64,000 bases of DNA. It comes from Dugong dugon (Eukaryota; Chordata; Mammalia; Sirenia; Dugongidae). A program made the translations under genes and the position numbers. Where the stretch lies: assembly GCA_030035585.1 (NCBI GenBank), contig CM057473.1:5444501-5508500 (forward strand), in the 5' to 3' direction. This document shows, one piece after another, positions 1 to 12,326 of this stretch (its first letter is position 1; every line of letters starts with the position of its first letter). The notes under the pieces were generated by a model. That model was not told where the DNA came from, did no database searches, and worked only from the letters and a program-made list of their open reading frames with translations.

Positions 1-635
1 AACCAGGAAATTGCACACTAAAGCCACAATGAGGTACAAAGTGGACTCAGAGAAAATTAAACGACTAGAATTATCATCACTTACTGTACCAAAATGGCCA
101 AAATTACCATGACTTCTAATGCCACCTTTGGAGAGTATATGGAGCAACAGGAGCTTTCTTACACTGCCGGTGGAGGCGGAAGTTCAGTTGCTAATTATCT
201 ATTAGAGTTAATATATTATAATCTATGATTTTGAAATTTTATTCCTACTTACTCAACAGACACGTATACAGGAGAAATATGTAATAATACAAATATCCAT
301 ACAACAATGAAAATGAATGAACTGCTGCTGCAGATAATGGCATAGATATAGCTCATCAGTAGAACATTGCATGAAAATAAGCCAGACATAATTCCAAAAT
401 AAGGCAGACACAGGATCCCATTAATACAAAGTTCAAAACCAGGGAAAATAAAACTCCAGTGTTAGGGACAAGGACAGTGGTCTTCTTTTGGGGGCACTCT
501 GAGAGAGTGCTCCCGGGCCACTGACAATGTTATATTTCTTGTCTTGGGAGGTGATTGTGTAGATGTTTTCTTTGTGATCATTTACTGAGCTGAATGAATG
601 TTTTTGTTTCATGAAATTTTCTATTTGTGTGTTAT
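1..635. other. Unannotated intergenic sequence
   Basis: No gene or recognised repeat. Short ORFs here have no recognisable content. Confidence 0.6.
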
Positions 636-735
636 TTGTTGTTATCAGCTGCTGTGGAGTTGGCCCATGACTCATGGCAACCCCATGCACAAAGGAACGA
701 AACGGTGCCCAGTCTTGTACCATCCCCATGATCTT
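636..735 (-). mobile_element. RTE-derived 3' fragment
   Basis: gttatcagctgctgtggagt and aaaggaacgaaacggtgccc match the RTE/SINE 3' terminus in reverse orientation. Confidence 0.65.
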
Positions 736-751
736 TATGTGTTAAACTTTA

Positions 752-970
752 CAACAAAAAAATCCAAAAGCAAACCAGTTGCTGTTGAGTCAATTCCAAC
801 TCATGGTGACCCCATGTGTTGCAGTGAATCAGCTGTGCTCAGTAGGGTTTTCATGGCTGTGACCTTTGAGAAGATCTCTAGGCCTTTCTTTTGAGGTGCC
901 TCTGGGTGAGTTCCAACTGCCAACTTTTTGGTTAGCAGCTGAGTGCTTAATTGTTTGCACCACCGATGGA
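752..970 (-). mobile_element. tRNA-Asn-like SINE
   Basis: Tail gagtcaattccaactcatgg at left, head ttgtttgcaccacc at right. Confidence 0.85.
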
Positions 971-3900
971 TTATGCTTTATAATAGAACAAATACAAAGA
1001 AGTAAAACAGTAGTTGCTGGCCTCCAAGAGAACAATTTCAGTAATGTTACTGAGACAGAAGCCAGAATTAGAGGGTTAGTGTAGGGGAGGTTGGGAGGGT
1101 GTAGAAAGAACAGATGCAGATCACTGTCAGGGGTGTTCCGCAGTGAGGACAAAGCATACAGAATAATATTTGGTATTTTAGTTAATGTGGCACATTTTAG
1201 TTATTATAAAGTCTTCTTTCTTTGTTCAAAAGTAGAAAGATGTAAATTAGCCTTTTTATTTCCTGGCCCGTTTTCATAAAATTCTAATGGTAATGGTTCC
1301 TTATCTTTTATTTGAATGCCTTTTCAAACTGCACCATATTAGATTTGGGGAGATACAGACCCTTCTGTTATAAAGAGCTACTTTCATAATTTTTCCCTGT
1401 CCATGTGATAGCTAGGAATGAAAATTGAGGGAAGGCAGGGGATGTCTCAGGTGTGCAAAGGAAAGATCCACATAGAATTTCTGCTGAATTCAGAATTGCT
1501 GGAAAGACTTTATGTTCCTAGCATTGCATAGGGTTTTCTGTGGATGTGAAGACTTTGCTGCATTCTACAGCCACTGAGAGCACTTCAGCCCCTCCCAGCT
1601 GCCTTTAACAATCCATGCATTGATAAGGGAAATTGGATCAAAGTGTGCCTGCTACTGTTGGGGCTCTTATCCCCCTGTACCTGTATGGTGTGATCTGCTG
1701 TCATGTTTCAGTCTCAAAAAAAAAAAGATAGTTAAAATTGGTATTGCAGCTGTTTCTTAGAGAAAGAGTTCTGTCCTCTCTGGGCTGGAGATAGAGGCAA
1801 GTGAATCTAGAAAGATGAGAAACTTCACGAATAACCAACCAGAAACAAATTGAGTCAGGAAGAGGGTGCAATTCTGCTGCTTTGATAGAAGAATCATTTT
1901 ATTCAAAGTCCTTTTGGTTAGAAGTAACTATTATCACCATCACTTTACTGTTGTGACCACAGAGTCAAGAAAAATTAAGAGATACGCAAAATCCAGCCAG
2001 TCATCATTTAAATATCTTTAGAGCTGTGGCTCTACCAGCTAGACTTTCATCTGACCAAATATCCAAACCAAGTGATTACATTAAGAGTTTACAAAACATA
2101 TATAGATGATGCCAATGATCAGGAAAAAGTTATTACTGAATTTATTACAAAAGCATCAATACTAAGAATTTGACCTACTCCATCATCCCCTGCTAAGGAA
2201 ATATTTATACCATCCCAAGCAACTTGGGGTTCCTATCTCAGCCCATACAGGCTAGAAACACATTCCAACTATAACTCAAATATTCATTACACTTGAGATA
2301 TTTGAGTCATATTCAGCCTTTCAGAAAAAAAGTTTGATCTCAGCCAAATCCATGTAACACCTCAGCACCTATATCTAAGGTAGGGACAGAATTTGGTTTC
2401 AAAGCACCCAGTGAAGATCTAACTGTGAGAAGCCCTTAGTGAACATATCTTAAATTAATGGGTGATGCATTTCTAAAGCCCATTTTGAGTAAATATATCT
2501 TTGATTCCCAATTATTTTTTGTATGAGATTATTTAGAATATGTATGACTTCTGCATCGTACTTCCTAACGAATGATTTTATATTATCATTTCAGGGACCT
2601 CATTTTGTGGCTTACACCTAACTTGTATATAACTGCCTTAAGACATAAGAACTACCCTACTCCTAACTTTCTCCAGGGCTTGCTGTTTTGCTAGAGAATA
2701 ATTATCCATCAAGTCAGGTAAGAACAAAATTGACTTACCACAGTCTCATGTGTTACTGGAATATGAGCTAATTTTGTTTACCTATTAGTAATTAAATTTC
2801 ATGTACTGCTGATTGTATTTATTCAGTGACTCAATTCAAGTGTTTTGGGGTTAGCTACCTAGATATGGCCATTAGAGAGGGTAGCTCTAGGTCTGGGGGC
2901 CCTAAACCAGGGATACTACCACCGTCTGTCAGTTTGTCCTACAGTCAGGGATAGACTACCCAGTAAGCAAGGTAAGCATGTGCTTAGGGCATCAAGAAAA
3001 CAGGGGCACCAGTTGTCCAAAGTGAAGACCATAGACATGAAGCAGACAGGACACCAGAGCGCCACAGTGGAAGGGAACTGACAGGGCACTAGATGGAATG
3101 GATACCAGCTCCAGTGCATGAAAATATACCAGCCAGAGATACAGTGCACACGGGATTGGACGGTGCCCACGCGCAAGGCTGTTTAAGCTATGAGGTCCCT
3201 ACCACTGCAATATCTTCCCTGACATCTGTCTCCCGTGGTCCCCTCCCATGTGATTGAAACTCCTTATCTCGGCAGGTCTCTTGGGAGTATATTATTTCTT
3301 TCTAATAAACGAGGTGAGGGTGGACTGTCGAGTCTAACTCTTGCTACCTTTACCCAACATGCAACTGGATCCAACATTTGCGGTTACTGGACAAGGACAG
3401 AATATATTAATAGATAACAGGTCTCTGATTCACTTTGAGAGAACCATCTTGTACACTCATATCTGCTGATTTGGCACCTCCAGCCAGGAGGGCCAGCAAT
3501 GCTCCTTGCCATGATACAAACACAAGGGTATGCTCTTGCACATGTCCTGGTAAACAACCAGTGGGAACTCCCGTTCTAGATGACACGAGAAAGTGAGGGA
3601 ACTCGAATAAGTCGACCACTGCAATGAATTTAATCAAGTTACTTTTTAACTGCATAGAATTTATGTACAGAGTTATGTCTTACATTTTGTAAACAATAAT
3701 ATTTATAACTTTAACTTTAACATATATTTGGCATACACATGGACATAATCTATCATACATTTACTATAACACTAACATGGGTAATAATTTGATATAATAC
3801 TAACATAACAAATGTCCAAAAAATACAGGAAATTTTCTTTGTTGTAGAATATGTGGAATATTCTTTGTATAGAAAATGTGGTATATAGTAAAAATCTTGG

Positions 3901-4050
3901 TACTCTGCATCCACTAAAAAGTTTATAATATTCTCATTCTGCTGAAATTGCGTGTGCCACTTTTGTGTTCAATCACTGGTATTATAGTCCCATTTAAAAA
4001 GAAGTTACGTGATGGATAACTAAGACACACACACACAGATACATACACAC
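971..4050. other. Unannotated intergenic sequence
   Basis: Apart from the possible LTR piece at 3180-3395, AT-rich sequence without recognised genes. Short open frames lack family resemblance. Confidence 0.6.
3180..3395 (+). mobile_element. Possible LTR 3' part (R-U5-like)
   Basis: Contains a polyadenylation signal (aataaa at about 3303) followed by a T/C-rich stretch and ctttacccaaca near 3350, the layout of an LTR R-U5 region. No 5' end or internal viral sequence was recognised. Confidence 0.3.
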
Positions 4051-4058
4051 ATATATAT
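4026..4058. repeat. CA/TA microsatellite
   Basis: Interrupted ac and at dinucleotides beside a SINE tail. Confidence 0.85.
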
Positions 4059-4059
4059 G

Positions 4060-4155
4060 TAAAACCCATTGCCAAGTTGCCGTCGAGTCGATTCCTACTC
4101 ATAGCAACCCTGTAGGACAGAGTAGGACTGTTCGTTAGGGTTTCCAAGGAGCAGA
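4060..4155 (-). mobile_element. SINE tail fragment
   Basis: gccgtcgagtcgattcctac ... tttccaaggagcag; head missing. Confidence 0.75.
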
Positions 4156-4284
4156 TTGTGGATTATATACACACAAGTGTATATATAACTCACGTATCTT
4201 GTTCAAATGTGTGAGTAAGCACAGGGGGGGGCACCACAGATTATCAATGCTTAGGGCCCTCACATGCCTTAACCCACCCCGCAT

Positions 4285-4650
4285 ACTGTGGTGGCTTGCA
4301 TGTTGTGATGCCGGCAGCTATGCCACTGACATTTCAAATACCATCAGAGTCACTTGTTGTGGACAAGTTTCAGTGGACTTTACAGATTACGAGAGACTAG
4401 GAAGAAAGGCCTGATGATCTACTTCCGAAAATTAGCCAGTGAAAACCCTACAGATCACAACAGAAGTTTGTCCGACATAGTGCTGAAAGATGAGCCCCCC
4501 TAGGTTGGAATGTACTCAAAACACACATAACAATGGAATGGAGCATATTAGTAATTGTGAAGATGGTGCAGGACTGAACAACATTTTGTGCTGTTATACA
4601 AGGGTTGCTGTGAGTTGGAGCTGACTCAATGACAGCTAACAACCAGAACA
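4285..4650 (+). mobile_element. RTE-tailed SINE (Gly family body), head lost
   Basis: tactgtggtggcttgcatgt, gactaggaagaaaggcctga and an RTE-like end at cagctaacaaccag. No tRNA head is seen. Confidence 0.75.
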
Positions 4651-4844
4651 AATCAAGGGTTAAACCAAACGAATTTGTTGCCGACGAGTTGTGTTAAAAA
4701 ATAACCAGCCTACTCAAGATATCCTTGGCTCAAACAACAGACAAATTGCTTGGTATTAATGATGCCTGGTAGATTGATTGCATCAATGCTGTAATTCTAC
4801 ACCTTGCCTGTACCCACTGCCTTGTAACTCTGTAGTGCCCTCTG

Positions 4845-5260
4845 GGTTGGGCATTCTACAGTATCCTTTGACTTTGGGTTCAGCCATGTGACTTGCTTTG
4901 GGCAATGGAAGGTTAGCAAACATGATCCAAGCCGAGTCCTGAACAAAAGCTTGTGTATTCCGGCTCTCTCTCTTGCTACTCTGTGATTATCATGAAAACA
5001 TGTCTGGGTGGTTGGCTGTAGGATGAGACTTGTAGAGCAGAGCCAAACTAAACTGTTCTAATCTTCCTAGCTGAGGCTGACCTAAATCAGCCAATAGCCA
5101 GGAGAGTGTGAGCCTAGCTGAAGCCAGAACAACTGCTTAGCTGAATGCAGCCTAATTAGACAACCTATAGACTCTTAAGTAAAGTAAATGCATATTATTT
5201 TAAGCCACTATGCTTTGGGGTGGTTTGTTACATAGCATTATTGTAACTGATAAGAAGTGG
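4845..5260 (+). mobile_element. MLT1-type LTR remnant
   Basis: gacttgctttgggcaatgga, then aagccactatgctttggggt and gtggtttgttacatagcatt, which is the recognisable 3' end of MLT1 LTRs. Old and diverged. Confidence 0.7.
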
Positions 5261-6625
5261 CATTGTTAACACCTAGCATTATGGTTAAATTGGTGATGTA
5301 GAACCTCACGATTTCATTCATTTTGCTTATCAGATTGTCAGGGCTGGCTAGAAGGGAACTTGAAGACATTTAAATTTTAATCTCTTTGAAGGCAGAGGAA
5401 ATTGTGTTGACACTTCTCATCTGCAGCTTAATCTTGGGCTCCAGGAAGTGAGGATAGGGTCAGAAGAACGAGGAACTTCTCACCGAAGCTATATGCTGGT
5501 GGCAGCAATTCCCTTTATTTTGCTATAACTCCTTGTCAACTCACAGACTTGTAGAAATTGAAAAGTTGTTCTTTGTATTCAATTCACTCTATTCCTCATT
5601 GACTGGTCAGATCATACGGTCACTTAATGGGAAGAGAAAACCACCAGAAAATACTTCTCACCCTCAGGAAGCATTTGAAATGTGTATGTCATGTTTTTCT
5701 AGTTGCTAGATAATAATTTCCATTAGCTCAGCAGATCGTGGGAAACCTCACACCACCTACATTGTAAGATTTCTGACTTTAGGTAAGATGTTTATTCCAC
5801 CTTGATATTTTGGCAGTGCCACGTGGAACACAGTGTAAATGTATTGCTGTAAGTGGATTCTTATTTAATAAATAGTAAAAACCACGCCTCTCTTAGTGCT
5901 TCCCACTCCCCCCCCTTAGGTTCACATAATAAAGCTTCATGCAGATGAAGTTATCACAGAGAAAGCAAAAGCAAAAGCTTAAAATAACCCTGAGAAATCT
6001 CGTTTGGGTTTTCTACTCACAAATCATCTTATTTCACAAAATTCTGAGAAGCTTCATAGCTCCCCGCTGCGATGGGGCTATTTTGTGGTTTGAAATTCTG
6101 AGGTGACTCAGCTGAAAATTGGACTAAAAGCAGACTGAGTAAAACGGCTCACCAAAACGACTGAAGTGACATTCGAGACTTACAGAGAGCAAAACTGCTC
6201 CAGGTTCTCTCTCTTTCACACTAATTGTCTTCCTTCGTGACTGAATCACTTGGAAAATTTTGGAATTTCTACCTCATTGCTTGCTTTAAAAATATTTGTA
6301 TTATGTCTTCCAGATAACAATAATTGTGATAATTTGTGCAAGACGTGACTTCTGCCTTGGATCCCCATACAAATAAGCGAGGAGATACAAAAATATCAGG
6401 AAGGAGACGTCCTCACTGGGAAATTATGGAAAGATGCTGTTAAAAAGCTGGGAACATTGAATATTTTCTTTTCTTTTTATTGCAGATTCTACCAAGATGA
6501 AGCTAGGCAAAGTAAGGGCTGAGTGATACTTTAAGAAATGCTCCAGTCATGACTAATTTTGGGGTGGGGGTGAACACTGTAGGTCATTGAGGGCCATCAA
6601 AAAAAAACAAAAATAAAAACAAAGC
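5261..6625. other. Unannotated intergenic sequence
   Basis: No gene, RNA or clear repeat recognised. Confidence 0.6.
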
Positions 6626-6629
6626 CTAA

Positions 6630-6842
6630 CTAACAAACCAGTTGCTACCGAGGTGACTTCAACTCATGACGCCCCCGTATGTTTCAGAGTACAGCTGTGC
6701 TCCATAGGGTTTTCAATGGCTATAATCTTCACGAAAGCAGATCACCAGGCATTTCTTCCAAGGCATCGCTGGGTGGATTCAAACTGCCCACTTTTTGGTT
6801 TGTAGCTGAGCCCTTAGGTATCTGTGCCTCCAATGGACTCCT
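6630..6842 (-). mobile_element. tRNA-Asn-like SINE
   Basis: ccagttgctaccgaggtgac ... ggttttcaatggctataatc ... head degraded at right. Confidence 0.8.
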
Positions 6843-6857
6843 AATTGTAGACCATAC

Positions 6858-7007
6858 CAAAAACCAAACCTGTTACTGTCAAGTCGATTCTGACTCATAG
6901 CGACCCTATAGTGACCCTATAGGACAGAGTAGAGTGGCTGGTGAATTCAGAACTGCCAACCTTTTGGTTAGCAGCGAAGCTCTTAACCACTGTTCCACCA
7001 GGGCTCC
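6858..7007 (-). mobile_element. tRNA-Asn-like SINE with an internal 11-bp duplication
   Basis: tcaagtcgattctgactcat at left, ttaaccactgttccaccagg at right; gaccctatag occurs twice in tandem near 6902. Confidence 0.85.
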
Positions 7008-7009
7008 AC

Positions 7010-7780
7010 TGTGGATGATAGAGAAAGTGAAGTATGTTCCAGTTGGTGCCTTGTTCATGGACTGTGGGTCAAAAGCATATGAAAGTGCTCTTTTGGGAAA
7101 CTTTAGAGTTCATGCAGGATTCCTATCAAGCAGAATGCTATCAGTGAGGTGAGATTTTTCTAGATACACTTAGTTATTTTAAGCTATGGTGAGCTGCAGC
7201 CTGGAAAAGCATATTAAGCGAGCTTTGCCATGAATTTGGCTTTGTGGATAAACCAAACACAAGCAAAGGCTGAAAGCTTGTCTCAGTAGTGTGGGACCAC
7301 AAACAGAGTTCCTTGGCTGGCACTTCTTACCACTTACCCTTCTTCTCCAGTTTCTCAGCCTCTGAAATAGCCACCTAGATATGGAATTTACTGCAACTCA
7401 CCTTTCCATTTCAGACAGTAAAAAAATTTCTTTAAAGAAAACTCTAAAAGTCAGTGCAGGAATCCTAAGAGAATAAGATTTCTGCATTAAATACAGATGA
7501 ACCACCACAAAATACCTCAGTACATACCAAAGAAAATGTTCTGAAGCTTGAAAGGAGGAAGATGCAGAATTTTTATTTCTAAAAGAAATAGTTCCCACGG
7601 GAAGGAAAAAAATTGGAATAATCTTTTTGTTTTCAATAAAATTCTAGAAAATACGGAGCAGAAGCATGAGATAATAAAACAATAGACTGAGATAAAAAGG
7701 GAGTTAACAGAGAGAGCGCGCGAGCAGAAATGCGAACTGAGTGGCAACAGGTAAGGAAAAGATGAACAGTAGCTCAGACG
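7010..7780. other. Unannotated intergenic sequence
   Basis: Nothing recognised; the open frames overlap a neighbouring SINE or are composition-driven. Confidence 0.55.
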
Positions 7781-7784
7781 TAAT

Positions 7785-8080
7785 GCAGTTGTTGCTAGTC
7801 GCCATGACATCAGCTCCAACTCACGGCAACTTCGTGCACAATGGAATGAAATGTTGCCCAATCCTGGGCCATCTTCATGATCGTTGGTATGCTCCAGTCC
7901 ATGGTTGTGGCATTGTGTGTTTGGAGTGTCTTCCAACCTGGGGGAATCATTTTCCAGCACTATATTGGACAATATTCTATCGTGAGCCATAGCGTTTTCA
8001 GAAGCAGATCGCCAGGCCTTTCTTCCTAGTCCTAATCTGGACGCTCCACTGAAACCTGTCCACCATGGGTGACCCTGCTG
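7785..8080 (-). mobile_element. RTE-tailed non-autonomous element
   Basis: gttgttgctagtcgccatga, caatggaatgaaatgttgcc, cttccaacctgggggaatca and cgctccactgaaacctgtcc. The same layout recurs at 62430-62760; no coding potential. Confidence 0.7.
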
Positions 8081-9365
8081 TTATGTGAAATACTGGTGAC
8101 AGAGCTTCTAGCACCACAGTATGACAAACTGACAGATGGCTGACGGTAAAATGTAATAGCTGATTTAAAGTCTGCACGAGAAGGACTAAAATCTGCATTA
8201 GGCAGATTACGATGGACAAATATTTTCTACGAATAAAGAACATATGTGGAAGACAAATTTGAGAAGCTTTCCCAGAATTCAGAGAAAAAGAGTAAAGAGA
8301 TGAAATGGATGAAAAAAAGATAATATGGCTCACAGATCTTGGGGATTGGATGAAAGGACGGGGATGTTTTGAATGATCTCGGACTCAGAGTCTTCTTCTG
8401 AAATCATTAACTGCAAGAAAGAAATGAATCAAGACTTTCAGTATTTTGGGGAAAAATATGCTTTGTCCTTAGAATTTTCTAGCTAATTGAGTTTTCATTC
8501 ACACGAGAATGCAGCTGAAGGACATGTTCAGAGGCCGATTGGCTAAAAAGTATGAGGCTAATAATGTACTCTGCCCAAACCAGGGGAGATTAAGAAGAAA
8601 AAGGAAAAAGACAAGTCCAAATTTAGAACGGGACTATTTTTGTAGAAGATGACTAACAGTGAATACTGGGGAAAAAAAAAAATTGAATCTAAAAGAGTGT
8701 TGTGATTATAGTTGTAAAATTGATTATATTTAGGTCATAAAGAGTTATTGGAAGTTGATAAAAAAATAGTAGGAACAAGGTCATACTAACCAAAACATAT
8801 ACTTTCATATATGAAAGGTCATACTAACCAAACAAGGTGATACTAACCAAAACATATACTTTCATATATGAAAGTATACATATCTTCAAATTACATGGAA
8901 GACAGTAAATAGGTATATATTTTCTGACATTAAAAATTTTAAAAGTAGAGGGGTGAGATTTTGTAGTTGTGAGATACAGCATTCTATACAGAATAGTGTC
9001 TGCAAGAGATGCAGAGTTTGTTGTTTAATTATAAAGCAAACACCAAGGTGACCACACTTAGTTCAAAGAGGCCCATTTTTTGTTCCTTCTCTGATAGCAA
9101 TACCATTCCTTCCCCCTAGACATGATCACAATCCTGACATCCTTTGAACTAAAAACAAAACAAAACCATTTTCCATGTATGTGTATTTATATTCCTAAAC
9201 AATATGGCTTCCTTTTGCCCACTTTTGAACTTCATGTGTATTATTTTATATAGCTCAGCGTGTTTGTTTTTATTACCTTATAGTATTTCATTGTCTAATC
9301 GTACAATTTATTTATCTGTTTTACTATTGGTAAACTCTAAGATTATTTGTAGATCTTAGCTTTTA
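8080..9365. other. Unannotated sequence around the palindromic duplication
   Basis: AT-rich; only the 57-bp duplication at 8774-8878 stands out. Confidence 0.6.
8774..8878. repeat. 57-bp tandem duplication containing a palindrome
   Basis: Unit aacaaggtcatactaaccaa... at 8774-8830 is repeated from 8831. The motif gtcatactaacca also occurs a third time between them. Positions 8855-8878 are a perfect 24-bp palindrome with half-site tatactttcata. Confidence 0.93.
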
Positions 9366-10536
9366 TGAGAAGGTATATATGTGGAACAAGGGATATCATT
9401 GTTGATGTCAGATGGATCCTGGCTGAAAGCAAAGAATACCAGAAAGATGTTTACCTGTGTTTTATTGACTATGCAAAGGCATTGGATTGTGTGGATCATA
9501 ACAAATTATGGATAACGTTGTGAAGAATGGGAATTCCAGAACACTTAATTGTGCTCATGAGGAACCTGTACTTAGACCAAAAGGCAGTATTCGAACAGAA
9601 CAAGGGGATACTGTGCGTTTAAAGTTAGGAAAGGTGTGTGTCAGGGTTGTATCCTTTCACCATACCTATTCAATCTATGCTGAGCAACTAATCTTAGAAG
9701 CTGGATGATATGAAGAAGAGTGGGGCATCAGAATTGGAAGAAGACTCATTAACAACCTGTGATATGCAGATGACACAACCTTGCTTGCTGAAAGTGAAGA
9801 AGATTTGAAGTACTTACTGAGGTGGATCAAAGACCACAGCCTTCAGTATGGATTACACCTCAACATAAAGAAAACAAAAATCCTCACAACTGGACCCATA
9901 AGCAACATGATGATAAACAGAGAAAAGATTGAAGTTGTTAAGGACTTCATTTACTTGGATCCACAGTCAATGCCCTGGAAGCAGCAGTCAAGAAATCAAA
10001 TGATACATTCATTGCATTGGGCAGATCTGCTGCAAAAGACCTCTTTAAAGTGTTAAAAAGCAAAGATGTCACTTTAAGGTCTAAGGATCCAAGCCATGGT
10101 GTTTTCAGTTGCCTCATATGCATCCGAAAGCTGGACAACGAATAAGGAAGACCAAAGAAAAATCGATGCCTTTGAATTATGCTGTTGGCGAAGAATATTG
10201 AATATACCATGGACTGCCAGAAGAACGAACAGATCTGTCTTGGAAGAAATACAGCCAGAATGCTCCTTAGAAGCTAGGATGGCGAGACTTATTCTCACAT
10301 ACTTTGGACATGTTATCGGGGGAACCAATTCCTGGAGAAGGACGTCATGCTGGGTAGAGGGTCATCAAAAGAAAGGAAGACCTTCAAAGAGATGGACTGA
10401 CACAGTGTCTACAAAGATAGGCTCAAACATAGCTACTATTGTGAGGATGGTGCAGGACTGGGCGGCGTTTCCTTCTGTTGTACGTAGGGCCACTGTGAGT
10501 CAGAACCAACTCAACGGCACCTAACAACAACAACAA
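9366..10536 (+). mobile_element. RTE-type LINE copy, RT domain to 3' end
   Basis: Encodes broken pieces of an RTE reverse transcriptase: a CFIDYAKA-like motif near 9460, YADDT near 9757-9775, EEDLKYLLRWIKDHSLQYGL and NIKKTKILTTG (9790-9890), then the C-terminal AFELCCWRRILNIPWTARR and LTYFGHVI (10165-10320). Ends in cggcacctaacaacaacaac, the tail shared with the local SINEs. Several stops and shifts; 5'-truncated, so the endonuclease is missing. Confidence 0.9.
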
Positions 10537-10639
10537 AGAACTACATTAATACCTTAGAAGTGTCTTTGGACTGCCACAAGGTCAAAATGAAGTTCAACTG
10601 ATTGTAGCTAGATATCAAGCAAAAAAGAGCAAAACAAAC

Positions 10640-10825
10640 CTAAACCCGTTGTCATCGAGTTGATTCTGACTCATTGTGACCCCAAACGTAACACAGTAAA
10701 ACGTTACATAGGGTTTTCTTGTCTGTAACCTTTACAGAAGTAGATCACCAGGCTTTTCTTCTGAGGTGCTGCTGGGTGGGTTCATATTGCCAACCTATAT
10801 GTTAGTGGTTGAGCACAAAAAATTT
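10640..10825 (-). mobile_element. tRNA-Asn-like SINE
   Basis: cgttgtcatcgagttgattc at left; gtagatcaccaggcttttct in the body; head degraded. Confidence 0.8.
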
Positions 10826-11419
10826 ACACCATCTGGGGACCTTCAGATATCAAGTAGTTGTTTTAATTTCTAATGCTTCTATTAATAGAAAAACTGATTT
10901 TGTTTGTTTGGTGATTTTCATTACTTTTTTGGTGAGGTGTCTTCTTGCATCCATGCCTAACTTTCTACTAAGGCATTTATTATTCACTTGTAACATCTCC
11001 TTACATATTAAGCATACGAGCTCTTTGACAGAGCTTCACGATTGTTTAATATTGCTACTGTCACTTCAATTGCTTTGGTTGCTTTTTTTTAAAATAAAGC
11101 TTTTCCGACCCTTTAACTCTTAACCTTTTTGAATTGTTTCATTTTAAAGGTATCCATTACATGTAGCTCATACTCAGACACTGTTTTCAACTCAATACTC
11201 TTATTTATCTTTTCATACAGAGCAGCATATTTACGTTTGTTTTATATGTGTGGGTTTACTCTTGTCAGTCATTATAGGCCCCATTTTAAGCTTTCTTGTG
11301 TATGTATTATCCTTATCATTTTGATGAACAAATTATGTTTTAATTTTTTTTTATGCACTACATCTTGTTTTCAATTCTATACGTCATCACCTTTTGAAAC
11401 ATTTAAAAACATACACAGG

Positions 11420-11607
11420 AGTACCACTTGCCATGGCAACCCCATGTGTGTCAGAGTAGAACTGTGCCTCACAGGGTTTTCAGTGGCTGATGTTTCAGAA
11501 GTAGATCATCAGATCTTTCTTTCAAGTCACCTCTGGGTGGCCTCGAAACTCCAACCTTTCAGTTAGCAGCCAAGCCTATTAACCATTTATACTACTCAAG
11601 GATTCCA
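11420..11607 (-). mobile_element. tRNA-Asn-like SINE
   Basis: tgtgtgtcagagtagaactg ... ccaacctttcagttagcagc. Its right edge merges into the 10-bp tandem array at 11597-11695. Confidence 0.8.
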
Positions 11608-11695
11608 AAACAATCCCAAGGATTCCCAAGGACTCCCAAAGATTCCCAAGGACTCCCAAAGACTCCCAAGGACTCCCAAGGACTCCCAAAGACGT
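11597..11695. repeat. 10-bp minisatellite (ccaaggactc type)
   Basis: About nine units of ccaaggactc / ccaaagattc. It begins exactly at the right edge of the SINE at 11420-11607, whose normal terminus reads cccagggactccc. Confidence 0.9.
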
Positions 11696-11701
11696 ACATG
11701 T

Positions 11702-12015
11702 TGTTACTGGTTGTCAGGTGCCATCAAGTCAGTTCCGACTCATAGCAACCCTTTTCACAACAGAACGAAACACTGCCGGGTCCTGCGCCACCTTCACAAT
11801 CGTTATGTTTGAGCCCATTGTTGCAGCCACTGCGTCAATCCATTTTGTTGAGGGTCTTCCTCTTTTTCCCTGACCCTCTACTTTACCCAGCATGATGTCC
11901 TTCTCCAGGAAATGGTTCCTCCTGATAACATGTCCAAAGTATGGGAGACGAAGTCTCGCCATCCTCTCTTCTAGGGAGCATTCTGGCTGTACGTTTTCCG
12001 AGACAGAGTTGATGT
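11702..12015 (-). mobile_element. RTE-type LINE 3' fragment
   Basis: On the minus strand encodes MARLRLPYFGHVIRRN and LGKVEGQGKRGRPSTKWID, the RTE C-terminus, with the usual 3' end at 11702. Confidence 0.9.
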
Positions 12016-12124
12016 AGTCCTAGGATGCTCATATTTTCAGTTTGCTCCCAACTCCTGACTCTAGGTTCCTGTTTTCGGAAATTGTTTTGGAATTCTACCC
12101 GATGCTTGGTCATTTTGTCAACAT

Positions 12125-12160
12125 GCAAACACACACACACACACATACACACACACATCC
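12125..12160. repeat. CA microsatellite
   Basis: Near-pure ac repeat with one t interruption. Confidence 0.9.
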
Positions 12161-12326
12161 ATACCTTGCTCGTATGAAGCATATGCTTTGCTATCACGGC
12201 AGAGGAGGGAATGACTACAGTAATTTATATAGCAACAAGTTGGACGGCTTCACACTGAAAAAAATATTGTTTCTGAAATTTCCTTTATAACACCACCTTT
12301 GGAGGAATTTTTTCTGGCCTTTTTCT

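Noticed and set aside
9781-10524. Reverse transcriptase fragments as a domesticated gene
   Set aside because: Stops and frameshifts separate the RT motifs, and similar broken copies occur several times in the window.
11639-11695. CRISPR-like short repeats
   Set aside because: Units are contiguous without spacers; it is a tandem minisatellite in a mammalian genome.
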